Source of the DNA: an uncultured Prevotella sp.
Lineage (GTDB): Bacteria; Bacteroidota; Bacteroidia; Bacteroidales; Bacteroidaceae
Direction: 5' to 3'
Assembly: GCA_944319915.1 (NCBI GenBank)
Contig: CALUEY010000007.1
Location: 37,296 to 101,295, forward strand
Length of the DNA stretch: 64,000 nucleotides
Position 1 is the first letter of the stretch. Each line of letters opens with the position of its first letter. The notes under the pieces were generated by a model. It searched no databases and was not told the origin of the DNA. It saw only the letters and a list, made by a program, of their open reading frames with translations. Of the stretch, positions 32,808 to 41,842 are shown piece by piece. Position numbers and translations under genes: made by a program.

Positions 32808-33551
32808 TCAGTTGGCGTTGTCGTCCTGCGATATTATGCCTTCGCTCCTCACGAGGTCGGCGTAGGTGGCGTCCATCTCGGTTGCCATTACGTGGAAGTT
32901 GTGCTCCGAGCGGCAGGCGCGTATGAAGATGGGCGCCAGGCCGTCGGCCTCGGTAAAGTCGGAGAGAGGCATGGGGCGGTCGTGGAGCAGCGTCTGCATG
33001 GCTTCGATGAGCAGGCGGTAGAGCGTGGCTTGGTGGAGCGAAGCCTTGCCCGTGGCCCCTTGGCGTATGCCCCTTGCGTAGGCAAACATGGTGGTGCGCG
33101 TGAGCAGGGCTATGGCAGTGTCGCAGTCGACCTCGCCTTCGCCCTCGCACCGGGTGTAAAGGCGCATGTGCTCGTCCACATCAGGCACCCGCCCGCCCAG
33201 CAGCGCGGTGAAGTTGCGCTTGTACTCGGCCACCATGGCCTTGAGCAGGCCTTCGGTGCGGCAGGCCAGGCCCACAAGGTCGGTCATCGACCTGCAATTG
33301 GCGGCGTTCTTCTGCAGCTCGGCCTCCATCTCCTCCATGGTGTAGTTGAGGTGGGCCAGCGGGTAGAAGATTGTTTCGTTGAACACCGGCCCCACGGCCT
33401 CGTAGTGCTCCAGCATGGTTTTCTTCACCACGATGGGGCGCAGCTTGTCGGCGTAGTCCTTTACGTGGCAGTCTATTATGCCAGCCGAGAACGCGCTGAA
33501 GAAGCTGCGCACAAGGGCGGCCACCACCTTTGTTTTGTCTATTTTGTCCAT
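32808..33551 (-). CDS. Hypothetical protein, helical
   Basis: 247 residues, no signal peptide or membrane helix. Largely alpha-helical by composition, with segments such as VVAALVRSFFSAFSAGIIDC and LNYTMEEMEAELQKNAANCR and an acidic C-terminus. I do not recognise a family. It precedes the esterase by 92 bases on the same strand. TATTTTTG (minus strand 33568-33561) lies about ten bases from the ATG, so the message may be nearly leaderless. Confidence 0.75.
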   Translation of the reverse strand: MDKIDKTKVVAALVRSFFSAFSAGIIDCHVKDYADKLRPIVVKKTMLEHYEAVGPVFNETIFYPLAHLNYTMEEMEAELQKNAANCRSMTDLVGLACRTEGLLKAMVAEYKRNFTALLGGRVPDVDEHMRLYTRCEGEGEVDCDTAIALLTRTTMFAYARGIRQGATGKASLHQATLYRLLIEAMQTLLHDRPMPLSDFTEADGLAPIFIRACRSEHNFHVMATEMDATYADLVRSEGIISQDDNAN

Positions 33552-33560
33552 ATTCGGTTA

Positions 33561-33640
33561 CAAAAATAGCAAAAAATATGTAAACGGAGCCGGAGCGTAG
33601 GCTTTTTATTTTGCTGTTTGCGGCATGATTGTTACTTTTG
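33561..33640. promoter_or_regulatory. Divergent promoters
   Basis: Minus strand: TATTTTTG (33568-33561) for the gene at 32808. Plus strand: TTG (33611-33613), a 19-base spacer and TACTTTTG (33633-33640) for the gene at 33662. Confidence 0.5.
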
Positions 33641-33661
33641 CAAGACATACATCATTAATAT

Positions 33662-34012
33662 ATGGACGACAGGAGCCGCGAACGCTTTGAGGCGTTGTGG
33701 CGCGAGCAGGGCTACCGCCTGCTGCGCGAGGACGGGGAGTACAAGCAGCTCTCCGAGAGTTACAGGCTGAAGACGGGGGGCGACTTCCTGCTCTTCGGCA
33801 TACCGCTGCTGGCGGGCGTGGTGTTCATGGACCTTGCCCCGATAGAGCGGGAGCTGCTCAGGTGGCTGGCCACGGCCGCCGTAGTGGTGGTGGCGTTCGT
33901 GCTGTGCGTGTGGGTCAAGTCGGCTGCGGGCGGCTCAAAGTCGGCAGCCGAGGTGGAGCGCCGCGTAAAGGAGCGCTGCTACGAGCGCTTCCGCCATACG
34001 GGGCGCCTCTGA
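33662..34012 (+). CDS. Small membrane protein of unknown function
   Basis: 116 residues: a charged N-terminal helix (RSRERFEALWREQGYRLLRE), two close membrane helices (FLLFGIPLLAGVVFMDLAP and LLRWLATAAVVVVAFVLCVW), and a basic C-terminal helix. This hairpin topology leaves both ends on the same side, probably cytoplasmic. It is followed 27 bases later by the Fur-family gene, so the two are probably cotranscribed. No family recognised. Confidence 0.7.
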   Translation: MDDRSRERFEALWREQGYRLLREDGEYKQLSESYRLKTGGDFLLFGIPLLAGVVFMDLAPIERELLRWLATAAVVVVAFVLCVWVKSAAGGSKSAAEVERRVKERCYERFRHTGRL

Positions 34013-34039
34013 CGTCTGTAGGCAAAGGCTATATAGGAT

Positions 34040-34459
34040 ATGGATTCAAACACTGCGCAAGAGATTATGGAGGCCCACGGCATAAAGCCCACGGCCAACC
34101 GCATAGTGGTGCTGCGCTGCCTGGCGTCGGCAGAGCGGCCCATGTCGCTCAGCGAGCTGGAGTACAAGATTCTGTCGATAGACAAGTCGGGCATATTCCG
34201 CGCGCTTGCCCTCTTCAAGGAAAACCACCTCGTGCACGTGCTCGAGGATGGCGGCGACGGCGTGCGCTACGAGTTGTGCCGCAGCCACGATGGCGACACG
34301 GACGATGACCAGCACGCCCATTTTTACTGCGAGCGGTGCCGCCGCACGTTCTGCCTCGACTATATAGCCGTGCCGCAGGTAGACCTGCCCGAGGGCTATG
34401 AGGCCCGCTCTGTGAACTACATGATAAAAGGGGTATGTCCTGACTGCGCGCGCAGATGA
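34040..34459 (+). CDS. Fur family transcriptional regulator
   Basis: 139 residues. A winged helix (IKPTANRIVVLRCLASAERP, then LSELEYKILSIDKSGIFRAL) and a metal-binding dimerisation domain with HAHFYCERCRRTFCLD and C-terminal GVCPDCARR: two C-x2-C pairs for structural zinc plus His ligands. Whether it responds to iron, zinc or peroxide is not decidable; similar Bacteroidota proteins are often called Fur or Zur. No obvious metal transporter is adjacent. Confidence 0.9.
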   Translation: MDSNTAQEIMEAHGIKPTANRIVVLRCLASAERPMSLSELEYKILSIDKSGIFRALALFKENHLVHVLEDGGDGVRYELCRSHDGDTDDDQHAHFYCERCRRTFCLDYIAVPQVDLPEGYEARSVNYMIKGVCPDCARR

Positions 34460-34558
34460 GGCAGGCCTGCCGGCTGTATTTGTAAACTTTTGTTACCGTT
34501 TGGCCTTGCTTGCGCAACACTTTGTGCGCCAGCTACTTGCGCTGTCGCTGGCTTTGCC

Positions 34559-34646
34559 GTGCGAAATGGGCCATTTGGCAAGGTCAAACGGCTTGTTTGG
34601 GAATGCAAAAGGTGCCGTTTGGACGCTCCAAACGGCACCTTTTGCA
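34559..34646. repeat. 22-bp tandem palindromic array, 4 units
   Basis: Units 34559-34580, 34581-34602, 34603-34624, 34625-34646. Units 3 and 4 are exact reverse complements through their cores. Flank TTGTAAAC lies about 78 bases upstream and GTGCGCCAGC in between. Confidence 0.88.
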
Positions 34647-34647
34647 T
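34603..34647. terminator. Perfect 21-bp palindrome built from two array units
   Basis: ATGCAAAAGGTGCCGTTTGG plus A (34603-34623), loop CGC, then the exact reverse complement (34627-34647). It sits between the convergent Fur-family and pectinesterase genes and is flanked by AT on both sides, so it may terminate both. It shows the array units being used as a hairpin. Confidence 0.55.
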
Positions 34648-34701
34648 CGTGAGATGGTTTTTGTAAACATATCGTCACGCCTTGGCGGGATTGCGCTGCG
34701 G

Positions 34702-36015
34702 CTATTCGCCGAGCGTGCCGTAGCAGTTTACGGCGCGCACGCGCAGCTCCCCGCAGACTGCGGCGGGGGCGGAGCTGAGGCGCGGCTCGGCGGTGATGGC
34801 CACCACGTTGCCCCCGGCGAGCACCACATAGCCTATCGCCCCGCTTACGGGCTGCCACGTGAGCGAGCCGCCTTCGGCCCTCACGTCCTTGGGGGCGGGC
34901 AGCCGCTGCATCATGGCGCGCGGGTTCCAGCCGTCGGTGCCGGGTATTATGTTCTCGTAAACCATGCGGTCGGCCTCGGCCTTGCTCACCGTGTTGGGGC
35001 AGCTCCCGGTGGGCGGGTTGTCGCCGCGGCCCTTGTATGTGCTCTTGCGCTGGCTAAGGTCTATGGGGTTGCCGTTGGCGTCGCGGCTGTCATACTCGGC
35101 GAAGAGGGCGGGTATGGCGCCCATGTCGCTCCAACCCCTGGGTGCGATGGGTATGCGCATGGTGGTGTGGATGTAGACTGCGCGTGGAGAGTTGTGCCAC
35201 GGGCGGCCCAGGGCCGTCTTGGCGTCGCGGGCGGCCTCGGCGTTGCCGTCGATGGTGCAGTTGCGGAACACGTAGCCCCACTTGGCCTTGTCGTGGCACG
35301 GCGCAACGATCACCGAGCCTCGGCGCACGTTGTAGAGGGTGCAGTTTTCGAGCAGGGCATCGCCTCCTCCGTAGAAGTAATCCACCGCCCCTTCGATGAA
35401 GCAGTCTTTTACGTAGTGGCGGTAGGCATCGTTTTGGGTGGTCATCCATGTGTCTTGGAAGGAGCGGAACTTGCAGTCGAGGAAGCCGGCGCGGTCGCCG
35501 CGCGACTTCATTGCCAGGGCCTGCGGGCCGCTATGGGATTCTACGCCGAAGTCGTTGACGTAGGATATGCCCGTGGTGTAGAAGTCGTTGGCCTCTACGG
35601 TTACCACGCTGCCGCCCGCCTTGTAAACGGGCGAGGCGGGATTGTGCACCGAGCAGGCCCAGTAGGCCGTGTCCTTGGCTGGCGTGCCGGGCTTGGGCTT
35701 GCCGCCCACGTTGAGCGCGCTGTGGATGACGGTGTTCTCCTTGTCCTGCCCTATGAGGTGGATGAAGGGCTTTTCGTGCGGAATGTTGACGGTCTCCTTA
35801 TACGAGCCGGCCTTCACGAAGATGAGCCAGGGCGACGTGCTGCCCGTGGGTGCGGCGTCGATGGCTTGCTGCACTGAGGTGAAGTCGCCCGAGCCGTCGG
35901 CAGCCACCACGGCGTTGAACACTTTGCCGCCGCCGGGTTCAGTGGCCGTGGCTGGCATGATGCAGGCCGCCACGGCGGCCATGGCGGCGCATCTCTTCAG
36001 TAACGATGTTTTCAT
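34702..36015 (-). CDS. Pectin methylesterase, CE8 family, secreted
   Basis: 437 residues with a signal peptide (LLKRCAAMAAVAACIMPATA). The right-handed beta-helix carries family motifs: FRSFQDTWMTTQ (catalytic Asp of the QDT motif), AVDYFYGGGDALLENC (second Asp, DxxxG) and ALGRPWHNSP (substrate-binding Arg and Trp). A C-terminal fibronectin-like segment of about 75 residues (from LPAPKDVRAEGGSLTWQPVS) is attached. It removes methyl groups from homogalacturonan. No other pectinase is adjacent. -7 box TAATTTTG at 36131-36124 predicts a leader of about 100 nt. Confidence 0.92.
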   Translation of the reverse strand: MKTSLLKRCAAMAAVAACIMPATATEPGGGKVFNAVVAADGSGDFTSVQQAIDAAPTGSTSPWLIFVKAGSYKETVNIPHEKPFIHLIGQDKENTVIHSALNVGGKPKPGTPAKDTAYWACSVHNPASPVYKAGGSVVTVEANDFYTTGISYVNDFGVESHSGPQALAMKSRGDRAGFLDCKFRSFQDTWMTTQNDAYRHYVKDCFIEGAVDYFYGGGDALLENCTLYNVRRGSVIVAPCHDKAKWGYVFRNCTIDGNAEAARDAKTALGRPWHNSPRAVYIHTTMRIPIAPRGWSDMGAIPALFAEYDSRDANGNPIDLSQRKSTYKGRGDNPPTGSCPNTVSKAEADRMVYENIIPGTDGWNPRAMMQRLPAPKDVRAEGGSLTWQPVSGAIGYVVLAGGNVVAITAEPRLSSAPAAVCGELRVRAVNCYGTLGE

Positions 36016-36123
36016 GTCAATATAATTTTAGTTTATGGTAAGCTTGGATTGCCTTTATGTGGCGTGGCTTCCCCTCGCCGCCCGTGCCTGTGCAGGTGGC
36101 GGGCCGGTTTGGGTAAACCTTTG

Positions 36124-36131
36124 CAAAATTA
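36124..36131 (-). promoter_or_regulatory. Pectinesterase promoter -7 box
   Basis: TAATTTTG followed by C on the minus strand. The -33 region has no consensus. Confidence 0.45.
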
Positions 36132-36207
36132 CACAATTAATCCCGAAAGAGTGTGTTTCGGTGCGTCAAAACATTGCATATCTTCCGCTTTTCGTGTTTC
36201 TTCGGGC

Positions 36208-37239
36208 TTATTTACCAGTTTCTTCGGCTTTGGCTCCGGCCTTGGGGCAGCCGTTGGCTCCGCCGGCTTCGGCGGCTCGTATGTTGCGCATCAGGCCCTC
36301 GTACTTGGCGCGCTTCACCGCGCTGCCCTTGAAAAGGCGGCGGTAGGCTTCGGGCGTGAGCGCCCGCCAGTGGGCCTTGCGCATGGCGAGCAGCTCGGCG
36401 CTGGGCTGAAGCTCGGGGGCGGTGGCCGCAGGGACTGAGGCGTTGTGCGGGCAGGCAGCTTGGCAGCGGTCGCACCCGTAGATGCAGTTGCCCATGGCGG
36501 CGGCCATGCGCGGGGGTATGGGGCCGCGGTTCTCGATGGTGAGGTACGACAGGCAGAGGCGCGCGTCGAGCAGGCCCGAGGCCGTTAGGGCGTGGGTGGG
36601 GCAGGCAGCTATGCAGGCGCGGCAGTCGCCGCAGCGGCTCTGCATGGGCGCGTCGGGGGCTATGCGGACGGTGGTGAGCACCTCGCCGAGGAAGAACTGG
36701 CTGCCTGCGCCTGGGATGATGAGCTGGTGGTTGCGCCCGGTCCAGCCCAGTCCGGCTTGGCAGGCCCAGTGGCGTTCTAACAGTGGGGCAGTGTCGCAGC
36801 ACACCCGCGTGGCCTGGCCGGGTTGTCCATCGGCGCTCGCGGGCAGTGCGCCAAGCTCTGCGGCCATGCGCTCTATGTGGGCGGCGAGCAGGCGCAGGCG
36901 GCTCTTCACGGCGTCGTGGTAGTCGCGCCCGTAGGCATAGGCCGACAGCTGGAACTCGCCATCGGGCATTCTCCGCGCCGGGGCGTAGGCCAGGGCCACG
37001 CTCACCACGCTGCGTGCGCCCGGCAGCAGCAGGCGGGGGTCGAGCCGCAGGTGGGCATGGGCGGCCATGTAGTCCATGCCGGCGTTGCAGCCACGGCGCA
37101 GCCATTCGCGGTAGGCTCGGGCTGCCTCGCCGTCCACTGCCGCCGCCTCGGCCACCCCGCAAGCAAAAAAGCCGAGGCTGCGGGCCTCGGCTTTGATGCT
37201 TGCGCTGAGCTTTTGTTCAGTCGAAAGTCTTGAATTCAT
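36208..37239 (-). CDS. queG: Epoxyqueuosine reductase
   Basis: 343 residues. N-terminal cobalamin-binding region (KAEARSLGFFACGVAEA, VVSVALAYAP, CVDTAP-like CCDTAPLLER, GLGWTGRNHQLI), then two 4Fe-4S clusters CGDCRACIAACP and CIYGCDRCQAACPHN. It reduces epoxyqueuosine to queuosine at position 34 of tRNA. Its start overlaps the end of the deacetylase gene by 23 bases, so it is last in the operon DUF2723, deacetylase, queG. The ATG at 37239 gives a slightly long n-terminus; a start a few codons in is possible. Confidence 0.93.
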   Translation of the reverse strand: MNSRLSTEQKLSASIKAEARSLGFFACGVAEAAAVDGEAARAYREWLRRGCNAGMDYMAAHAHLRLDPRLLLPGARSVVSVALAYAPARRMPDGEFQLSAYAYGRDYHDAVKSRLRLLAAHIERMAAELGALPASADGQPGQATRVCCDTAPLLERHWACQAGLGWTGRNHQLIIPGAGSQFFLGEVLTTVRIAPDAPMQSRCGDCRACIAACPTHALTASGLLDARLCLSYLTIENRGPIPPRMAAAMGNCIYGCDRCQAACPHNASVPAATAPELQPSAELLAMRKAHWRALTPEAYRRLFKGSAVKRAKYEGLMRNIRAAEAGGANGCPKAGAKAEETGK

Positions 37240-37828
37240 ATCCTTGTTCTTTGAGCCACTTGATGGCTTCGGGCAGCGCGTAGTGCAGCTTGTCGATGCT
37301 CCTGAGCGAGTCGTGGAACGTTATTATCGACCCGTTGCGGGCATACCGCTTCACGTTGTTGAGCACTTCCTCGGCCGTCATCCACTTGGAGTAGTCGCGG
37401 GTGACGAGGTCCCACATCACTATGCGGTAGCGGCGGCCCAGCCAGAAGTACTGGTCGGGGCGCATCCAGCCGTGTGGCGGGCGGAAGAGGTTGGTGTGGA
37501 GCAGCGCGTCGGCCTTCTGTGCGTTGGCGTTGTACGTTGCCACTGTGTGCTTGAAGCCGCCCATATGGTTGAACGTGTGGTTGCCTATCCTGTGGCCGGC
37601 GGCCACCACCTGGCGGTAAAGGTCGGGGTGCTTGCGCACGTTGTCGCCCACCATGAAGAAGGTGGCGTGCACCCCGAAGCGGGCGAGTGTGTCGAGGATG
37701 AATGGCGTGGCCTCGGGTATGGGCCCGTCGTCGAAGGTCAGGTAGACGGCCTTCACGTCAGTGTCCATTCTCCAAGTGGCCCTCGGGTAGAGCCAGCGTA
37801 GCCATATCGACGGTTGCTCGATGAACAT
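37217..37828 (-). CDS. Polysaccharide deacetylase (NodB domain)
   Basis: 203 residues. NodB motifs: TFDDGPIPEA (Asp33/Asp34), GNHTFNHMGG (metal His84 and His88), LFRPPHGWM, and SIITFHDSLRS. It probably N- or O-deacetylates cell-wall or surface glycans; no signal peptide is clear, though the first 20 residues (IWLRWLYPRATWRM) could associate with membrane. It starts five bases after the DUF2723 stop and overlaps queG. Confidence 0.9.
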   Translation of the reverse strand: MFIEQPSIWLRWLYPRATWRMDTDVKAVYLTFDDGPIPEATPFILDTLARFGVHATFFMVGDNVRKHPDLYRQVVAAGHRIGNHTFNHMGGFKHTVATYNANAQKADALLHTNLFRPPHGWMRPDQYFWLGRRYRIVMWDLVTRDYSKWMTAEEVLNNVKRYARNGSIITFHDSLRSIDKLHYALPEAIKWLKEQGYEFKTFD

Positions 37829-37833
37829 CTTGC

Positions 37834-40800
37834 TTACATTCCTTGGAACGTTCCGCCCTTGCTCTGGAACATGTTGAACAGCTGTTGCAGCTCGCCCATC
37901 TTCTTTTCGCTCCACTGCCTGTCGGCGTCGGCGGCATACATGGCTGCCTGCTGCAGTATCACGAGGTGGAGGCGACAGTCTTGCTGGGCGCCGGCGAAGC
38001 GCATGCCTCTGAGCGAGCAGTACCAACGCACGTATTGCTCCGACTTGGTCCAGAGCTTCTTGAGCATCTCCAGGCCCTTGGCCTTCTGCCCAAGCTCTAT
38101 GTAGAGGCGGGCCTCGTCGAGCGAGCCAGACTGGAAGTCGAGCGGCACGTTGTACTCGGGGATTACCTTGTCGGCGTATGCCAGCACCTCGGCGGCTTTC
38201 TTCTTGTCGCCCTCGGCCATGAGGTTCATGGCCAGTTGCACGAATAGCCGGCGGTGGGTGTAGCACATGCGCATCACCGTCTCATCGAGATAGAGGCCCG
38301 GCTTTTCGAGCCCGCCGTAGCGGAACTTGTGCATCATGTTGTCATACGTGCGCTTCGTGTCGAAGCTCTTTGCCCCGGGGGCGTTCGTGGTGAACGGAGT
38401 GATGCGGTTGGCCAGGCCCTCTTGCACGAAGTTGTCGCCAAGGTTCATGTAATTGTCGGCCCCGACGGTGGTCGCCACGTACACCGGGCGCGTCCAGTTG
38501 CATCGGTCTATCATCTCGAGCATCATCAGGTCGCCTTTGTAGAGGGCGTTCTTGCCCTTCAGCGAGATGACCATGCGGTCGGGAATGCTGTCTGATGCCA
38601 TTATCATTCCGCTCTTCCTTACGGCCTCTTTGTCTATCGTCATGTATAGGGTGTCGGTAGGTATGACGTGCATGTTGTCGCTCCCGGTGAGCAACTTGAG
38701 CACTTCGCGCTGCTCGGCGCTCATCTTTCCGCGCACCCAGTAGGTCAGGACGTTGCGCAGTTCGAACGGATTGTCTCCGAACATCTTCCTTGCTTCGTCG
38801 GGATACTGGCGGTACAGCTCGTGGATGGCAGCCTTGAGGCCCGGCTCCACCTGCACGTACTCGTTGGTGCCGGAGCAGTATTCGAGCCTGCTCCAGCTGA
38901 TGGGAACCGACGGGGAGTCGTATGCCGGGCGGCACATCTGGTCGATGTACCAGTCGGTTTGGAGGTAGCTGAGGTTGCATACGCGCGCATCGGTGCGCAC
39001 TCCCTCAGTGTCTTGGTTGTACCAAAGGGGGAACGTGTCGTTGTCTCCGTTGGTGAAGATTATCGGGTTGCCTGTCTCCTGAAGCGACTTGAGGTAGTTC
39101 TGGCCGAAGTCGCGGCAGGTGTAGCGCCCGCTGCGGTCGTGGTCGTCCCATGTCTGCGACGCCATTTGTATGGGCACAAGCAGGCAGGCTGCACCCACTA
39201 TGGCGGCCAGGGCAGCCTCGTGGCCCTTGAGGCGGCGGTTTATCTCGTCGATGATGGCAGCCACGCCCATGCCGCACCAGATGGCGAAGGCGTAGAACGA
39301 GCCGGCGTATGCATAGTCGCGCTCACGAGGCTGCATCGGTGTCTGGTTGAGGTAGACCACGATTGCCAGCCCGGTCATGAAGAAAAGGAAGAACACCACC
39401 CAGAATTGGCGGATGCCTTGGTGCCCCCGGCGCAGCGACTGCCAAAACAGGCCGATAAGCCCGAGCAGCAGGGGCAGGCAGTAGAACACGTTGTGGCCCT
39501 TGTTCTCCTTAAGCTCGTCGGGCAGCTTGCTCTGGTCTCCGAGGCGCCAGTTGTCAAGCCACGAGAATCCTGTTATCCAGTTGCCGTGCTCCAGCTCGCC
39601 GTTTCCTTGCAGGTCGTTCTGGCGTCCGGCGAAGTTCCACATGAAGTACCGCCAGTACATGAAGTTGCATTGGTACGACAGGAAGAAGCGGAGGTTCTCC
39701 CACTGCGTTGGCACCTTGACCATGATTTGCTCGCCGCAGCGGTCGTAAGGCACCTGCTTGCCGTCCACGCCGCCCATCCAGCTCTCGTAGGCCCCGGCGT
39801 GGGCGGAGCTGTACATGCGCGGGAAGAGCATGTTCTGCGCGTACTTGTATGAGTCTTTTGTGCGCACCACGAAGTATGAGTCTTTCTCTTCTGCCGTGGC
39901 TTTTTCCTTGCGCTGGTATACGGGCGCCCCCTTTTCCGTCACGGGCCGGCAGTAGTCGCCCTCGCGTTCCAGGGCCACCTGTGATGTGTAGGCAGGCCCG
40001 AAGAAGAGCGGGCGGTCGCCGTACTGCTCTCGCCCGAGGTATTCGCCAAGGGTGAAGATGTCTTCAGGTGAGTTCTGGTCCATCGGAGGATTGGCCGATG
40101 AGCGTATCACTGTGACTGCATACGTGGAGTAGCCTATCATGAGCATGAGCATGCAGAGCAGTGCCGTGTTCTTTATGCGCGAGGTTACGAGGGCCTTGCC
40201 CTTGCTCTTGCGCTGCAGTATGAACCACAATGCTGCAAGGACCAAGATGCCGATGACCACCGAGCTGGCGCCGTGGCCGTAGAATGGGATGCCCAGCATG
40301 GCCACGGCGAGCAGGAAGGCGATGTTGCTCCGCTTCTCGTTGCGGTCGCTGTAGGTCTCGTATATGGCCCAGATGATGCAGGCTATGAGCAGGATAATGT
40401 AGATTATCTCGCCGGTGTTGAACGGGCAGCCGAGCACGTTGACAAACAGCAACTCGAACCATCCGCCCACCTGGACGATGCCCGGCACGACGCCGTAGAG
40501 CACTGCAGCAAGGATGACGATGGAGATTGCCAACGCGCCTATCGACCCCCAAAGGTCTGCCCGGCCCGTGCGGTTGGGGCAGCGGCGGTAATAGTATACA
40601 AGCACTATGGCCGGAACGCACAGCAGGTTGAGCAGGTGGACGCCGATGGAAAGGCCGGTCATGTAGGCGATGAGCACCAGCCAGCGGTCGCTGTGAGGCT
40701 CGTCGGCGTGCTCATCCCACTTCAGTATGAGCCAGAACACTACGGCGGTGAAGGCCGACGAGTAGGCGTAGACTTCGCCCTCCACGGCGCTGAACCAGAA

Positions 40801-41208
40801 CGTGTCGCTGAAAGTGTAGATCAGCGCGCCCACCATGGCAGAGGCTTCGATGGCTATTGCCTTGCCCAGAGGTACCTGCATGGTGCGGCCAACGAGAAGT
40901 CTGCGGGTGAGGTGGGATATGCTCCAGAAGAGGAACAGGATTGTGGTGGCCGAGAGCAGTGCGCTCATCATGTTCACCATCAGCGCCACTTGCGACGGGT
41001 CGCTGGCGAACTGGGAGAACAGGTTGGCCGTAAGCATGAAGAAAGGTGCTCCTGGCGGGTGTCCGATTTCAAGTTTGTAACCCGTTGTTATGAACTCCGG
41101 ACAGTCCCAGAAGCTGGCTGTCGGTTCGATGGTGGAACAATAAACAAAGGCTGCAATGGCAAACGCCAGCCACCCCAGGATGTTGTCCACAAGCCTGAAT
41201 TGTTTCAT
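37834..41208 (-). CDS. DUF2723 membrane protein (GT117-like)
   Basis: 1124 residues. The N-terminal two thirds hold many membrane helices, beginning LGWLAFAIAAFVYCSTIEPT followed by SFWDCPEFITTGYKLEIGHP, the DUF2723 hallmark with acidic residues in the first periplasmic loop as in GT-C glycosyltransferases. LNQTPMQPRERDYAYAGSFY is another conserved block. A soluble C-terminal part includes helical repeat-like segments. Such proteins are thought to glycosylate or process periplasmic substrates in Bacteroidota. Head gene of an operon with a -7 box 44 bases upstream. Confidence 0.93.
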   Translation of the reverse strand: MKQFRLVDNILGWLAFAIAAFVYCSTIEPTASFWDCPEFITTGYKLEIGHPPGAPFFMLTANLFSQFASDPSQVALMVNMMSALLSATTILFLFWSISHLTRRLLVGRTMQVPLGKAIAIEASAMVGALIYTFSDTFWFSAVEGEVYAYSSAFTAVVFWLILKWDEHADEPHSDRWLVLIAYMTGLSIGVHLLNLLCVPAIVLVYYYRRCPNRTGRADLWGSIGALAISIVILAAVLYGVVPGIVQVGGWFELLFVNVLGCPFNTGEIIYIILLIACIIWAIYETYSDRNEKRSNIAFLLAVAMLGIPFYGHGASSVVIGILVLAALWFILQRKSKGKALVTSRIKNTALLCMLMLMIGYSTYAVTVIRSSANPPMDQNSPEDIFTLGEYLGREQYGDRPLFFGPAYTSQVALEREGDYCRPVTEKGAPVYQRKEKATAEEKDSYFVVRTKDSYKYAQNMLFPRMYSSAHAGAYESWMGGVDGKQVPYDRCGEQIMVKVPTQWENLRFFLSYQCNFMYWRYFMWNFAGRQNDLQGNGELEHGNWITGFSWLDNWRLGDQSKLPDELKENKGHNVFYCLPLLLGLIGLFWQSLRRGHQGIRQFWVVFFLFFMTGLAIVVYLNQTPMQPRERDYAYAGSFYAFAIWCGMGVAAIIDEINRRLKGHEAALAAIVGAACLLVPIQMASQTWDDHDRSGRYTCRDFGQNYLKSLQETGNPIIFTNGDNDTFPLWYNQDTEGVRTDARVCNLSYLQTDWYIDQMCRPAYDSPSVPISWSRLEYCSGTNEYVQVEPGLKAAIHELYRQYPDEARKMFGDNPFELRNVLTYWVRGKMSAEQREVLKLLTGSDNMHVIPTDTLYMTIDKEAVRKSGMIMASDSIPDRMVISLKGKNALYKGDLMMLEMIDRCNWTRPVYVATTVGADNYMNLGDNFVQEGLANRITPFTTNAPGAKSFDTKRTYDNMMHKFRYGGLEKPGLYLDETVMRMCYTHRRLFVQLAMNLMAEGDKKKAAEVLAYADKVIPEYNVPLDFQSGSLDEARLYIELGQKAKGLEMLKKLWTKSEQYVRWYCSLRGMRFAGAQQDCRLHLVILQQAAMYAADADRQWSEKKMGELQQLFNMFQSKGGTFQGM

Positions 41209-41251
41209 TCTATAATGTGTTGTTGTTCTAAGTCAACGCTTTAAGCAGTTG

Positions 41252-41259
41252 CAAAGGTA
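41252..41259 (-). promoter_or_regulatory. DUF2723 operon promoter -7 box
   Basis: TACCTTTG followed by C on the minus strand, leader about 38 nt. No -33 consensus. Confidence 0.55.
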
Positions 41260-41389
41260 GCACAAAAAAGGGTAGATAATGTGCGTTTTGTCTTTTTTAA
41301 CGCACGTGCAAGGAGGGCATTGCCGTGGCAGGCGGCACGCTTTGCGATTCTGTTGTGTGGTGATGGAAGTGTTTTCGCGTATTTTCAGC

Positions 41390-41842
41390 TTAGATGAACA
41401 GGTCTGCCCCCCATATCAAGGCTGCGTAGCGGGCCAGCTTTCCTGCGGTCACCGCGATGAGCGTAAGCCCAACGTTGGCCCTGAGCAGGCCCAGCATGAC
41501 TGTTATGGCGTCGCCTATCACGGGCAGGAATGCAAAGAAGCCCATCCACGCTCCGCGTCCGGCCATGAACCGTTCGGCCCGTTCGAGGTCGCTCTTCTTC
41601 ACCCGAAGGAAGCGTTCTATCCATTCCGCCTTGCCCAGTCGGCCGATGCCGTAGTTGAGCATGCTCCCCGCCACGTTGCCAACCGTGCCGTAGGCCACAA
41701 GCCCGGCAGGGTCGAGGCCTGCCGCCAGCAGCCCCACCATCACCACTTCGCTGCTGAATGGCAGTATGCTTGCGGCCAGGAAAGAGGCTATGAGTATGCC
41801 GGCGTAGCCGTAGTTGATGAGTATCTCGTTCAGTGCATCCAT
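41390..41842 (-). CDS. DedA/YqaA-type membrane protein
   Basis: 150 residues with four or five membrane helices. The segments YGYAGILIASFLAASILPFS and VGNVAGSMLNYGIGRLG match the short YqaA branch of the DedA/VTT family, which may act in lipid transport or membrane homeostasis. Its start overlaps the end of the upstream hypothetical membrane gene by 13 bases. The 181-base gap downstream carries no feature except the next promoter. Confidence 0.88.
   Translation of the reverse strand: MDALNEILINYGYAGILIASFLAASILPFSSEVVMVGLLAAGLDPAGLVAYGTVGNVAGSMLNYGIGRLGKAEWIERFLRVKKSDLERAERFMAGRGAWMGFFAFLPVIGDAITVMLGLLRANVGLTLIAVTAGKLARYAALIWGADLFI

Noticed and set aside
31363-36015. Polysaccharide utilisation locus with the two esterases
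   Set aside because: No SusC/SusD pair, glycoside hydrolase or hybrid regulator is present; the esterases are separated by unrelated genes on the other strand.
40273-41244. Long ORFs antisense to DUF2723 and other real genes
   Set aside because: Rich in His, Ala, Val or Arg as expected of reverse frames in GC-rich coding DNA; no domain is recognisable.
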